From: Chelativorans sp. YIM 93263
Lineage (GTDB): Bacteria; Pseudomonadota; Alphaproteobacteria; Rhizobiales; Rhizobiaceae
Length of the DNA stretch: 64,000 nt
Assembly (NCBI RefSeq): GCF_028767125.1
Contig: NZ_JAKCWP010000004.1
Coordinates: forward strand, 276,001-340,000
Direction of reading: 5' to 3'
Shown here in pieces: positions 27,617 through 35,850 of this stretch. The notes below the pieces were generated by a model. It saw only the letters and a program-made list of their open reading frames with translations, had not been told where the DNA came from and ran no database searches. Both the position numbers and the translations under genes were made by a program. How positions within the stretch are numbered: the stretch's first letter is position 1; each line of letters opens with the position of its first letter.

Positions 27617-28323
27617 ACGGCTTTTCGCTTCTGCAGGAAAAGAATGAGCTGAACGTCCTTTGCATCGGGGCGCATTCCGATGACATAGAGATCGGACTCG
27701 GTGGTACGATTCTCAGCCTTGCCGACGGCCGACGGCTCAATGTGCATTGGTGCGTGTGCAGCGCGCGCGGTCTGCGCTCCGACGAAGCTCATGCGTCGGC
27801 GACCGGCTTTCTGGCGGGCGCTAACGACTGCCGGATCGAACTCGGCAGTTTCGACGATAGTTATTTTCCGGCCCAAAGCCGGGCGATCAAGGACTGGCTC
27901 GCGGTAATAAAGACACGCTCGGCGCCGGATCTCGTCTTTACCCATGCCGCAGACGATGCGCACCAGGATCACCGTCAGGTGAACGAGATCACCTGGAACC
28001 TCTTTCGTGACCATCTGGTCCTGGAATACGAAATTCCCAAATGGGATGGCGATATCGCCCCTCGCAATCTTTACGTGCCGCTGACGAAATCGATTCTCGA
28101 TCGAAAAACAGAGCTGCTGATGGCGCATTTCGGCAGCCAGCGATCCAAGGACTGGTTCGATACGGAAACGTTCAAGGCGCTGGCCCGCCTGCGGGGCATG
28201 GAGTGTCGCGCGCCGGAGCACTTTGCCGAGGCGTTCACCTTGAAGAAAGGCAGTCTCTTGCTTCGCCCCGCTGCCCAGGAGCACGGACCAGAGGTGCAGC
28301 GCTACGCGGAATTGGCGAGCTGA
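27613..28323 (+). CDS. PIG-L family deacetylase
   Basis: 236 aa LmbE-like zinc hydrolase. The metal-binding motif AHSDD (residues 20-24; usually AHPDD) and the second motif DAHQDH are both present, so it is probably active. PIG-L enzymes remove N-acetyl groups from GlcNAc-type substrates. In this cluster it could deacetylate an amino sugar or a sugar nucleotide. The start overlaps the rfbF stop (ATGA), making a coupled methyltransferase-rfbF-deacetylase operon. Its 3' end overlaps the convergent AraC-type regulator by 22 nt. It is the last gene I assign to the polysaccharide cluster. Confidence 0.88.
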   Translation: MNGFSLLQEKNELNVLCIGAHSDDIEIGLGGTILSLADGRRLNVHWCVCSARGLRSDEAHASATGFLAGANDCRIELGSFDDSYFPAQSRAIKDWLAVIKTRSAPDLVFTHAADDAHQDHRQVNEITWNLFRDHLVLEYEIPKWDGDIAPRNLYVPLTKSILDRKTELLMAHFGSQRSKDWFDTETFKALARLRGMECRAPEHFAEAFTLKKGSLLLRPAAQEHGPEVQRYAELAS

Positions 28324-29363
28324 TTTGCAGCCGCATGTTCGGCAACGCCGATCAAGCGATAGCGCTGGCGGTAACGCGCGGGCGTCACGCCCGTCATGCG
28401 CTTGAACAAACGGCGGAAGAAAGCCGGATCGTCGTATCCGACCAGGTGGGCGATCATGTCGGTCGGCTCGCCGGTGGTCTCGAGCATCTGCTTGGCTTCT
28501 TCGATGCGCAGGGCCTGCACATAGTCGATCGGTGAATAGCCGGTAGCCGCCTTGAAACGACGCTTGAAGGTACGCTCCGGCAGGCCGGAAAGCGCAGCCA
28601 TGCGCGCAACCGGATTGGCTTCCGTATAGTGCTCGGCCAGCCATTCCTGGCAGCGGCACACCGCTGAATCAGCGTGGGCGGCAACCTTGCCCATCGCCGT
28701 AAAGGGCATTTGTCCATCGCTCCGGTCGCCCAGCAGGAAAATCTTTGCGACGCGCACCGCTTCGGCCGGGCCGCAATAGCGGGCGATGAGATAAAGTGCG
28801 AGATCCGTCCAGGCACCCGCGCCGCCACCAGTGACAATGCGATGCTCCGGCCCGGCCGGGCACAGGATGCGCTCGGGGCGGAGTTTCACACGCGAATAGT
28901 GCCTGGCGAAAAGCTGCACCGCACCCCAATGCGTTGTCGCTTCCACATTGTCGAGAAGACCGGCCTCGGCCAGGAAAACGGTGCCGGTGCAGACGGAGCA
29001 GATAACCGCTCCGCTTTCGAATTGCTTGCGCACCCAGTTGGCTTCATCGCTCCATCGGCCGGTGGGATCGTCCCCGGGGGTCAGTGCGAGTTCGGTGACG
29101 ATGATGATGTCCGGCTGGCCGGCTTCTTCGATGCTCGTGTGCGGAACAATCGGAATGCCGATGGGAGAGGCAAAAGTGGCCCCTTCCTTTGCAACGATGA
29201 GGCTGTCGAGCCGATCTACGTCGACCGCCTCGCCGGTCATCTCTCTCCAGGCCACGCCCACGGCGGAAAAGATCTCGTGCAATCCGTAGATCGTCGAGGG
29301 CGCCGACTCCGGCAGGGCGACGAGCCGGATGCGTATGGCTGTTCCATCAGATTGTAGGTTCAT
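28302..29363 (-). CDS. GlxA-type AraC-family transcriptional regulator
   Basis: 353 aa. The N-terminal 200 residues form a DJ-1/PfpI-like sensing domain with the nucleophile-elbow cysteine in CSVCTGTVFLAEAG. The C-terminal 100 residues are an AraC double helix-turn-helix (ARMAALSGLPERTFKRRFK, then HLVGYDDPAFFRRLFKRMTG). The gene is divergent from the SAM methyltransferase at 29471 with a 107-nt spacer, so it is the natural regulator of that gene. The effector is unknown. The ribosome site is weak. It is not obviously linked to the polysaccharide cluster it abuts. Confidence 0.9.
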   Translation of the reverse strand: MNLQSDGTAIRIRLVALPESAPSTIYGLHEIFSAVGVAWREMTGEAVDVDRLDSLIVAKEGATFASPIGIPIVPHTSIEEAGQPDIIIVTELALTPGDDPTGRWSDEANWVRKQFESGAVICSVCTGTVFLAEAGLLDNVEATTHWGAVQLFARHYSRVKLRPERILCPAGPEHRIVTGGGAGAWTDLALYLIARYCGPAEAVRVAKIFLLGDRSDGQMPFTAMGKVAAHADSAVCRCQEWLAEHYTEANPVARMAALSGLPERTFKRRFKAATGYSPIDYVQALRIEEAKQMLETTGEPTDMIAHLVGYDDPAFFRRLFKRMTGVTPARYRQRYRLIGVAEHAAANQLANSA

Positions 29364-29470
29364 ACCGAGGAGTTTGGCACAAAAGCCTCGTTTCTGTCCA
29401 TTTCGACACTTCTGCCGAGGCGCATTCGCGCCTACTGCCGCACTGCATCACATGAAGTGAGGAGAAGACA

Positions 29471-30553
29471 ATGTCCTTGGCAGCAGAAACACAGACGTTC
29501 GATATGTCGGCAGCGGAAGCTTTTACCGGACAGGTTGGCGCTACGCTGAATTCGGGTGCCGTCGCCGCCATGATGTCCATCGGCCACCGTCTGGGTCTGT
29601 TCAACGTCCTGGCCGAAATGCCACCGTCGACGAGCGGTGCCATCGCCGAGCGCGCTGAATTAGCCGAGCGCTATGTCCGTGAATGGCTGGCCGTCATGGT
29701 GACGGGTGGAGTGGTAAAATATGATCCGGCGAAGAAGGCCTATCACTTGCCTGCTGAACATGCCGCCTGCCTGACCCACGGAGCGCCGCTTGGCAATTTA
29801 GCGGTCTATGCCCAGGCGGTCGCGCAGTTGGGGCAGATGCAAGAGATGCTGATCACCTGCTTCGAGACTGGAGAAGGTCTCCGTTATGACGACTATCCCT
29901 GCTTTCACCAGTTCATGGAGGAAGACAGCGGCCAAACCGTCGTGGCGCAGCTCGTCGACGCGATCCTTCCCCTGGCTGAAGGGATCGAGGAGCGGCTTGA
30001 AGCGGGTATCGAGGTGCTTGACGCGGGCTGTGGACGCGGCCGCGCACTGATCGAGATGGCTCGGCATTTTCCGGCAAGTCGCTTTACCGGCTACGATCTG
30101 TGCGGGGACGCGATTGAATATGCCAACGAGACGGCCCGCAAGGCAGCCCTCACCAATATTCGGTTCAAGCAGCGGGATCTGACGGGCTACGACGAAAAAA
30201 ACCGCTTCGACTTCATCACTAGCTTCGACGCGGTTCACGACCAGAAGGACCCGCAGGCCCTCATCCGCGGGCTGAAAGGCGCGCTCAAGCCCGGCGGTGT
30301 TTACCTGATGCAGGATATCGGCGGGTCGGCCAGGCTCGAGAACAATTTCGATTTCCCGATGGCCTCACTTCTCTACGCAGTCTCCTGCGCCCACTGCACA
30401 CCGGTATCGTTGGGCCAGGGCGGCCTCGGTCTCGGCACCATGTGGGGCTGGGAAATGGCCAAGTCGATGCTCGAGGAGGCAGGTTTCCCCTCGGTCGAAA
30501 AGCACGTCCTGCCCCACGACCCGATGAACGTCTGGTTCGTCGCCCGGAACTGA
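29471..30553 (+). CDS. Class I SAM-dependent methyltransferase with winged-helix N-terminus
   Basis: 360 aa. Residues about 20-110 form a dimerising winged helix like O-methyltransferases (MSIGHRLGLFNVLAEMPP, AERYVREWLAVMVTGG). Residues about 165-300 form the SAM-binding Rossmann domain (VLDAGCGRGRALIEMARHFP, FDFITSFDAVHDQKDP). The layout resembles mycobacterial Rv2258c-type methyltransferases; the acceptor is unknown. GAGGAG lies 6-11 nt before the ATG. It is transcribed away from the GlxA-type regulator and is closed by a shared hairpin with mtnA on the other side, so it is a single-gene unit. Confidence 0.85.
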   Translation: MSLAAETQTFDMSAAEAFTGQVGATLNSGAVAAMMSIGHRLGLFNVLAEMPPSTSGAIAERAELAERYVREWLAVMVTGGVVKYDPAKKAYHLPAEHAACLTHGAPLGNLAVYAQAVAQLGQMQEMLITCFETGEGLRYDDYPCFHQFMEEDSGQTVVAQLVDAILPLAEGIEERLEAGIEVLDAGCGRGRALIEMARHFPASRFTGYDLCGDAIEYANETARKAALTNIRFKQRDLTGYDEKNRFDFITSFDAVHDQKDPQALIRGLKGALKPGGVYLMQDIGGSARLENNFDFPMASLLYAVSCAHCTPVSLGQGGLGLGTMWGWEMAKSMLEEAGFPSVEKHVLPHDPMNVWFVARN

Positions 30554-30565
30554 TTTCAAAGCAAA

Positions 30566-30591
30566 CAGCCGGCGCACTTTTGCGCCGGCTG
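30566..30591. terminator. Bidirectional hairpin terminator between methyltransferase and mtnA
   Basis: A perfect 11-bp stem, CAGCCGGCGCA and TGCGCCGGCTG, with a CTTT loop lies between two convergent stops. On the minus strand the stem is followed by TTTGCTTTGAAA, so it works best as a terminator for mtnK-mtnA; on the plus strand no U-tract follows. Confidence 0.8.
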
Positions 30592-30608
30592 TGGGGCCGC
30601 GGCAGCTC

Positions 30609-31715
30609 TTACGCCGCCACCTTGGCTTTTTCCGGGAACAGCTTCGCGAGGCCTTCCGCGGAGGCTTCCGCCACGCCGCGCTCGGTGATCAGGCCGGCGA
30701 CGAGCCGGGCGGGAGTGACGTCGAAGGCAGGATTGGCTGCAGGTGTTTCATCCGGCGAGATCCGCACTTGAGTTACCGAGCCATCTTCCGTGCAGCCCCA
30801 GATCAGGGAAACCTCATCCGGCGAGCGCTCCTCGATCGGTATTTCCTTCACACCGTCGCGCACTGTCCAATCGATGGTGGGCGAGGGCAGGGCGACGTAG
30901 AAGGGTACATTATTGTCCTTTGCCGCGAGCGCCTTCAGATATGTGCCGATCTTGTTGCACACATCGCCATTGGCGGTTGTGCGGTCGGTGCCGACGATGA
31001 CCATGTCGACCATGCCATGCTGCATCAGGTGACCGCCGGCATTGTCGACGACGAGCGTATGCGGCACGCCATGCCCGGCCATCTCCCATGCGGTCAGGTG
31101 CGCACCTTGGTTGCGCGGACGCGTCTCGTCCACATAGACGTGGACGGGGATGTTTTCCTCCGTCGCAAGATAGATCGGTGAGGTGGCCGTGCCGTAATCG
31201 ACGGTAGCCAGCCAGCCGGCATTGCAGTGGGTGAGGATGTTGACCGGTTCGCCCGGCTTCTTCTTCCTGGCGATCTCCGTGATGATCTCCAGCCCGTGCC
31301 GACCGATGGCGCGGTTCAGCTCGACGTCCTCATCGGCGATCTCCGCCGCTCGTGCGTAGGCCGCCGCCGCGCGCTCGCTCTCAGGCAGCGGACGCAGCGT
31401 GTCCCGCATGGCGTCGAGCGCCCAACGCAGGTTGATGGCGGTCGGCCGTGTGGCGTGCAACTCGTCCCAGACCGCATCCAGCGCGGCATCGGAAGCATCT
31501 TCGCGCATGCGGATCGCCACGCCATAGGCCGCCGTCACGCCGATGAGCGGCGCTCCGCGCACCCACATGTCGCGGATGGCTGTCGCTATGCCTTCCACCG
31601 TGCGCACATTCTCCACGGGGAAGGAATGCGGCAGCCAGCGCTGATCGATGAGGTCCACGGACCAGCCGTCTTCGTTCACCCAGATGGTGCGGTAGTGTTT
31701 TCCTGAGACCTTCAT
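30609..31715 (-). CDS. mtnA: S-methyl-5-thioribose-1-phosphate isomerase
   Basis: 368 aa, eIF2B-alpha/MtnA family. Isomerises 5-methylthioribose-1-phosphate to 5-methylthioribulose-1-phosphate; family members also accept 5-deoxyribose-1-phosphate. Catalytic residues are visible as the Cys in [15 protein letters not shown] and the Asp in [30 protein letters not shown] is the family N-terminal signature. Start ATG 31715 has AAGGAGG 6 nt upstream; the frame continues to 31850 without need. The ATG overlaps the mtnK stop by 4 nt, so mtnK-mtnA is a coupled operon. The remaining methionine-salvage genes mtnB, mtnC, mtnD are not in the window. Confidence 0.96.
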   Translation of the reverse strand: MKVSGKHYRTIWVNEDGWSVDLIDQRWLPHSFPVENVRTVEGIATAIRDMWVRGAPLIGVTAAYGVAIRMREDASDAALDAVWDELHATRPTAINLRWALDAMRDTLRPLPESERAAAAYARAAEIADEDVELNRAIGRHGLEIITEIARKKKPGEPVNILTHCNAGWLATVDYGTATSPIYLATEENIPVHVYVDETRPRNQGAHLTAWEMAGHGVPHTLVVDNAGGHLMQHGMVDMVIVGTDRTTANGDVCNKIGTYLKALAAKDNNVPFYVALPSPTIDWTVRDGVKEIPIEERSPDEVSLIWGCTEDGSVTQVRISPDETPAANPAFDVTPARLVAGLITERGVAEASAEGLAKLFPEKAKVAA

Positions 31716-32998
31716 TCTTCCGCCTCCTTGCGGACGCTGACAAATCCGTTGTCGAGCGCTTGTGCCAGATGATTGATTTCTCGCAGCGACTGGAGGGCAT
31801 GCCTGTTGACGGCCAGGTGCCGCCCGAACTTTAGCGCCGCCGCCTCGCACGAAGCACGCAGTTCCGTGTCCTCGATGGTCTCGAAATCCGCGTTGTGGGC
31901 GAGACCCAGGATGCGCCGGTGGATCTCCACGCCGGCAAACCCCAGCATCTCCGTCCAGATGTCCCGCAGGATGTGGTTCAGAGCCTGCTCGGCACCCAGG
32001 TAGTCGCCCTGATCTTCATATAGGCTGCGGTGATAGAGCATTCCCGAGCGCTCCGTGTGCCAGAGCCGGGCGAACTCGGCCCGGAAGACAGCCCACGTTT
32101 CCTCGATCACCTCCAATAGATAGGCACGCATTGCGTCGCGTGAACCCCCTGCCTCGTAGCCGCGCTGAGAGAAGAAGGCCATCCAGTAATTCGCCAGCAG
32201 CATGCCGACATCGAAGGAGATCGGTCCATAGAAGGCGAATTCCGGATCGATGACCCGCGTGTCCTCCTTCGTCACCATCACCGATCCCGTGTGCAGATCG
32301 CCGTGTACCAGCGTTTCGGCTTTCGACGCGAAGAGATGTTTCATCCGTTGCGCCTCGACCTTCAGGTCGCGGTCGGCCCGCAATTCTGCCACCAGCGCGT
32401 CGAGTTCCGGCGTATGCCGGTTCATCGGCGCCTCGAAATACGGATCGGTGAAGACGAGGTTCTCCGTTATGTCGCAGAGTTCGGTATTATCGGCGAACAG
32501 CGCGAGGTCCGCCTTGCGCTCGCGGGCTTCCATATGAAGATCGGAGCCACGGAAGAGCGTGCGCGCCATGAAGAGGCCGAGATCCTCGGCAACTTGCCGA
32601 AGTTCCTGCCCCTTTATCAGCGCCTGGCGCAGGATGATGTGTGGAGACAGATATTCCATCACGATCAGCGCCTGAGCCTCGTCGAAATATAGAACCGCAG
32701 GCACTCTGCCGGGCGCACGTTTCTCCTGGCGGGTGAGAGCGTGATATTCGAAGAAGGAGCGCTTGAGCGGCAGAGGCCAGCTGTCGCCCACCAGCCGCAC
32801 ATAGGGAAGCGCTTGCTTCACGACCACAGTGCCCCTGGCGCCCTCCACGATGAAGACGAGGTTGAGATTGCCGTCGCCGACTTCGCGCACCTTCCAGTTT
32901 TCCTGCGCGCCGCCCACGTGTTCCGCCACCGCCGAAATCGGCGCGAGCCGCTCCGCCAGAGTCTCGACCGTCAGCGCCTGGAACGCGGTTTCCTTCAT
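31712..32998 (-). CDS. mtnK: S-methyl-5-thioribose kinase
   Basis: 428 aa kinase of the aminoglycoside-phosphotransferase fold. Phosphorylates 5-methylthioribose at C1. Visible signatures are [13 protein letters not shown] near residues 40-52, [13 protein letters not shown] (MtnK-specific substrate loop), [12 protein letters not shown] (catalytic loop) and [15 protein letters not shown] (metal-binding D-x-E). ATG 32998 has GGAGGAG upstream. A kinase at this step means the cell salvages free methylthioribose (or deoxyribose), not methylthioadenosine by phosphorolysis. It is divergent from a sugar ABC importer across 226 nt that include a palindromic operator, so uptake and phosphorylation are probably co-regulated. 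Confidence 0.96.
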   Translation of the reverse strand: MKETAFQALTVETLAERLAPISAVAEHVGGAQENWKVREVGDGNLNLVFIVEGARGTVVVKQALPYVRLVGDSWPLPLKRSFFEYHALTRQEKRAPGRVPAVLYFDEAQALIVMEYLSPHIILRQALIKGQELRQVAEDLGLFMARTLFRGSDLHMEARERKADLALFADNTELCDITENLVFTDPYFEAPMNRHTPELDALVAELRADRDLKVEAQRMKHLFASKAETLVHGDLHTGSVMVTKEDTRVIDPEFAFYGPISFDVGMLLANYWMAFFSQRGYEAGGSRDAMRAYLLEVIEETWAVFRAEFARLWHTERSGMLYHRSLYEDQGDYLGAEQALNHILRDIWTEMLGFAGVEIHRRILGLAHNADFETIEDTELRASCEAAALKFGRHLAVNRHALQSLREINHLAQALDNGFVSVRKEAEE

Positions 32999-33037
32999 TC
33001 TTCTCCTCCCCGTCTGCTGCGGCTAGTCGCGACCATT

Positions 33038-33069
33038 TGCGATATGCATCTTCTGCGATATGCATCTTC
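33038..33069. repeat. Perfect 16-bp tandem duplication in the mtnK leader region
   Basis: TGCGATATGCATCTTC occurs twice head to tail at 33038-33053 and 33054-33069. Each unit contains the palindrome ATATGCAT. It lies 40 nt upstream of the mtnK start, within the probable untranslated leader or promoter. It could be a recent slippage duplication or a double protein-binding site. Confidence 0.85.
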
Positions 33070-33079
33070 CCCCAAGCAC

Positions 33080-33108
33080 GTCAGCCTCGGGCTTGACCCG
33101 ATGAGCCA
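33080..33108. repeat. Degenerate copy of a dispersed intergenic palindrome
   Basis: This copy shares the core CTCGGGCTTGACCCGA with the element at 62352-62374. The 5-bp stem TCGGG/CCCGA encloses CTTGA; outer arms are mutated here. Such short palindromes are scattered between genes in Hyphomicrobiales genomes (established knowledge). It sits between mtnK and the ABC importer. Confidence 0.65.
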
Positions 33109-33163
33109 CGGCGAAAGGACACGAACGAGCGCCTATGTCCATCCCACGCTACCAACGCTCTGT

Positions 33164-33188
33164 CATTTGTCAACGATATTGACAAATG
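33164..33188. promoter_or_regulatory. Palindromic operator with divergent -35 boxes (mtnK / ABC importer)
   Basis: A perfect 10-bp inverted repeat, CATTTGTCAA then 5 nt then TTGACAAATG. On each strand the arm supplies a -35-like TTGACA. On the plus strand TTGACA is followed after 17 nt by TAGCGT; on the minus strand after 16 nt, also by TAGCGT, a modest -10 match. The arm word TTTGTCAA recurs in front of the SorC-type regulator gene at 39430-39437. I infer that the regulator binds here and controls both divergent operons. No binding data are available. Confidence 0.6.
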
Positions 33189-33224
33189 ATTGGCCGGTGC
33201 ATAGCGTCATGCTGGGAGGATAGC

Positions 33225-34736
33225 ATGGCACAGTCCGTCGTCTTTAATATCGCGGGTCTCGGGAAGTCCTTCGGCCCCAACACGGTGTTGCGCGATATAA
33301 CGCTCGCGCTACGCGCGGGCGAGGTGACCGTGCTTATGGGCGCGAACGGCGCCGGCAAATCCACTCTCGTGAAGATCATGAGCGGCGTACACCAGGCGGA
33401 CCGCGGTGCAATGCAGCTTGAGGGCACGTCTTTTCTGCCCGGCACACCGGCTGAGGCCATGCGCGCTGGCGTTGTAACGGTGCATCAGAATATCGACGAC
33501 GGGGTCGTCAGCGCGCTGAATGTCGCCACCAACCTCGTTCTTGACCGGCTGAACAATACGAAACGCGGCATTCTTTTCAATCCGCACCGCATTCGCAGCG
33601 AGGCGCGTGAAATCGCGGAGCAGATGGACCTTTCGCTCGACCTCTCGGCCAATGTAAACGAACTGCCGCTTGCGGACCGGCAAATGGTCGCGATCGCCCG
33701 CGCAATGGCGCACGAGCCGAAAGTGATGATCCTTGACGAGCCGACCTCCTCGCTTTCAAGCAAGGAGGCCGACCGCCTTTTCGCCTTTATAGACCGGCTG
33801 CGCGAGCGCGGTGTCGCAATCCTCTACATCTCCCATCGCATGTCGGATATCCGCCGCCTGGCTGACCGCATCGTCAGTCTGCGTGACGGGCGCATTACCG
33901 GCCTCTTCGAGGACGAGCCGCTCGACTACGAGGGTGCAGTGAACGCGATGCTGGGCCAGGAGTTAAGCGCCGGCCATGCTGCTGCGTGCGCGGCAAGTGA
34001 GCCGATATTTACCGCAAGCGGCGTTCAGCTCGCACCCGGTGCCAGCCCCTTCTCTTTGGCCCTTGGCATGAGTGAGGTGGTGGCGATCACGGGCCTTGTG
34101 GGCGTCGGAAAAACGCAATTGGCGGAGATGCTTTACGGCCTCCGCCATCCGCTTGCAGGTTCCATGCAGCTCGATGGGAAACCCTATGCACCGAGAACAC
34201 CTGCCGACGCCATCCGTCGCGGCGTCTTTCTGGTGGCGAAGGACCGCGCCCGCACCGGCATCGTGCCGGATTTCAATATTTACAAGAACATGAGCCTGCC
34301 GTTCCTGCCGCGCTTTTCGTTTTTCAGCATTACGCAGCGGCGCGCCGAGCGTGCTGCGGCACGAGCGCAAATCGAGAATATGGGCATCGTCTGCCGCAGC
34401 GAGCGCGACGATCTCTTCACACTTTCCGGCGGCAACCAGCAGAAGGTGACGGTCGCGCGATGGTTGTCTCAGCCTTCGCGCATGCTCATTCTCGACGAAC
34501 CGTTCCAGGGTGTGGATATTGCCGCCCGACACGACATTGCGGCCAAGCTCCGCGAGAGCGCGAAAGAGCGTGCCACGCTCCTGTTCCTGACCGAGCTTGA
34601 TGAGGCCCTTGAGACGGCGGACCGGATTTTGGTCATGTCGGAGCACACGATTGTCGGTGAGCATCGTACGTCCGAAGTCGACATGGCGCGCCTGCTCGCC
34701 GAAGTGGCAGGCGCGAACATGCAAGGGGCGGCGTGA
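33225..34736 (+). CDS. Ribose-type sugar ABC transporter, double ATPase subunit
   Basis: 503 aa with two ABC domains in tandem, as in RbsA/MglA. The first has Walker A GANGAGKST and Walker B VMILDEPTSSL; its signature LPLADRQMVAIARAM is degenerate. The second has a degenerate Walker A (GLVGVGKTQ), a good signature LSGGNQQKVTVARWL and Walker B MLILDEPFQGVD. This split of canonical and degenerate sites is normal for the family. ATG 33225 has GGGAGGA 5 nt upstream; an in-frame start at 33186 overlaps the operator. First gene of a three-gene importer operon divergent from mtnK, so its substrate is probably methylthioribose or 5-deoxyribose. Confidence 0.93.
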   Translation: MAQSVVFNIAGLGKSFGPNTVLRDITLALRAGEVTVLMGANGAGKSTLVKIMSGVHQADRGAMQLEGTSFLPGTPAEAMRAGVVTVHQNIDDGVVSALNVATNLVLDRLNNTKRGILFNPHRIRSEAREIAEQMDLSLDLSANVNELPLADRQMVAIARAMAHEPKVMILDEPTSSLSSKEADRLFAFIDRLRERGVAILYISHRMSDIRRLADRIVSLRDGRITGLFEDEPLDYEGAVNAMLGQELSAGHAAACAASEPIFTASGVQLAPGASPFSLALGMSEVVAITGLVGVGKTQLAEMLYGLRHPLAGSMQLDGKPYAPRTPADAIRRGVFLVAKDRARTGIVPDFNIYKNMSLPFLPRFSFFSITQRRAERAAARAQIENMGIVCRSERDDLFTLSGGNQQKVTVARWLSQPSRMLILDEPFQGVDIAARHDIAAKLRESAKERATLLFLTELDEALETADRILVMSEHTIVGEHRTSEVDMARLLAEVAGANMQGAA

Positions 34737-34754
34737 GTCTGGAGAATAGAACGA

Positions 34755-35813
34755 ATGAGAACTGAACTCGCCGAGAAACCGGTTGCCGAGGCGCAACAGC
34801 CGGAGTCGATGCAGCCGAGCCTGACGTTGCGTGAAATCGCGATCCGTTACGGCTTCCTGGCCCTGCTTTTCGGACTCATCATTTTCTTTTCTCTGGCGAC
34901 GGGCGGTTTTGCCTCCCCACAGGCGGCCGTCTTCATCCTGCAATCCGTCTCGATCACCGGTATTCTGGCGCTCGGCGTCACGGCAACGCTTGTGGTCGGC
35001 GGCTTCGATCTTTCCATCGGCTCCGTCGCGACCAGCGCCATGATGGCCGCGGCCTATATGATGGTTATCCTGGAGCAGAATGCGCTTGTCGCGGTTCTCG
35101 TCTGTCTGGCCATCGGCGCCTTCGTTGGTCTGCTTAATGGCCTCATCATCTGCTACATGCGCGTGCCCGACCTGCTCGCCACGCTCGGCATGATGTTCCT
35201 TCTGATCGGCCTTCAACGCATTCCCACCGAGGGCCGCTCTATCGCCTCGGGCATGACGCTCCCGGACGGAAGCGCGGCTGAAGGTACCTTCAGCCCGGCA
35301 TTCCTGGCGCTCGGGCGTCACCGGTTTGATTTCTTTATCGAGAATCTTGTGCCGGCGTCCGTGGTGGTACTGCTCGTCCTAGCGGTCCTCATCTGGTTCT
35401 TTCTGGAATACACCCGCTTCGGTCGCATGATGTATGCCGTGGGCTCCAATGCCCGCGCGGCGGAATTCGCCGGAGCGCCCGTGAACGCCTATAAAATCTG
35501 GGCTTACGTGATTTCCGGCGTGTTCGCTTCCATCGGCGGGATTCTGCTGGCCGCCCGGCTCGGACGCGGTGATATAGCATCCGGTACGAACCTCCTGCTC
35601 GACTCTGTCGCCGCCGCCTTGATCGGTTTCGCGGTGCTGGGCGCAGCCAAGCCCAACGCCTTCGGCACCGCCATCGGCGCGCTCTTCGTCGGCGTACTTC
35701 TGCAGGGGCTGACGATGATGAATGTGCCTTACTATACGCAGGACTTCGTGAAGGGGGCTGTGCTGGTCATCGCACTCGTCTTCACTTTCGCGCTGCTGGG
35801 CAGGCGGAACTGA
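34755..35813 (+). CDS. Ribose-type sugar ABC transporter permease
   Basis: 352 aa inner-membrane permease of the RbsC/BPD_transp_2 family with about nine or ten hydrophobic helices. Family segments include GVTATLVVGGFDLSIGSVAT, the cytoplasmic loop with GSNARAAEFAG (coupling to the ATPase) and the C-terminal GAVLVIALVFTFALLGRR. The N-terminal 30 residues are a hydrophilic extension. ATG 34755 with GGAG 11 nt upstream and an 18-nt gap after the ATPase stop. One permease gene with a double ATPase implies a homodimeric channel. Confidence 0.92.
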   Translation: MRTELAEKPVAEAQQPESMQPSLTLREIAIRYGFLALLFGLIIFFSLATGGFASPQAAVFILQSVSITGILALGVTATLVVGGFDLSIGSVATSAMMAAAYMMVILEQNALVAVLVCLAIGAFVGLLNGLIICYMRVPDLLATLGMMFLLIGLQRIPTEGRSIASGMTLPDGSAAEGTFSPAFLALGRHRFDFFIENLVPASVVVLLVLAVLIWFFLEYTRFGRMMYAVGSNARAAEFAGAPVNAYKIWAYVISGVFASIGGILLAARLGRGDIASGTNLLLDSVAAALIGFAVLGAAKPNAFGTAIGALFVGVLLQGLTMMNVPYYTQDFVKGAVLVIALVFTFALLGRRN

Positions 35814-35850
35814 TAGGTTTTCAAACGGAGAACAACAAGTGGAGGAAACG

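Noticed and set aside
33038-33069. The tandem 16-bp units as the beginning of a CRISPR array
   Set aside because: There are only two copies, with no spacer between them, and no cas gene is in the window.
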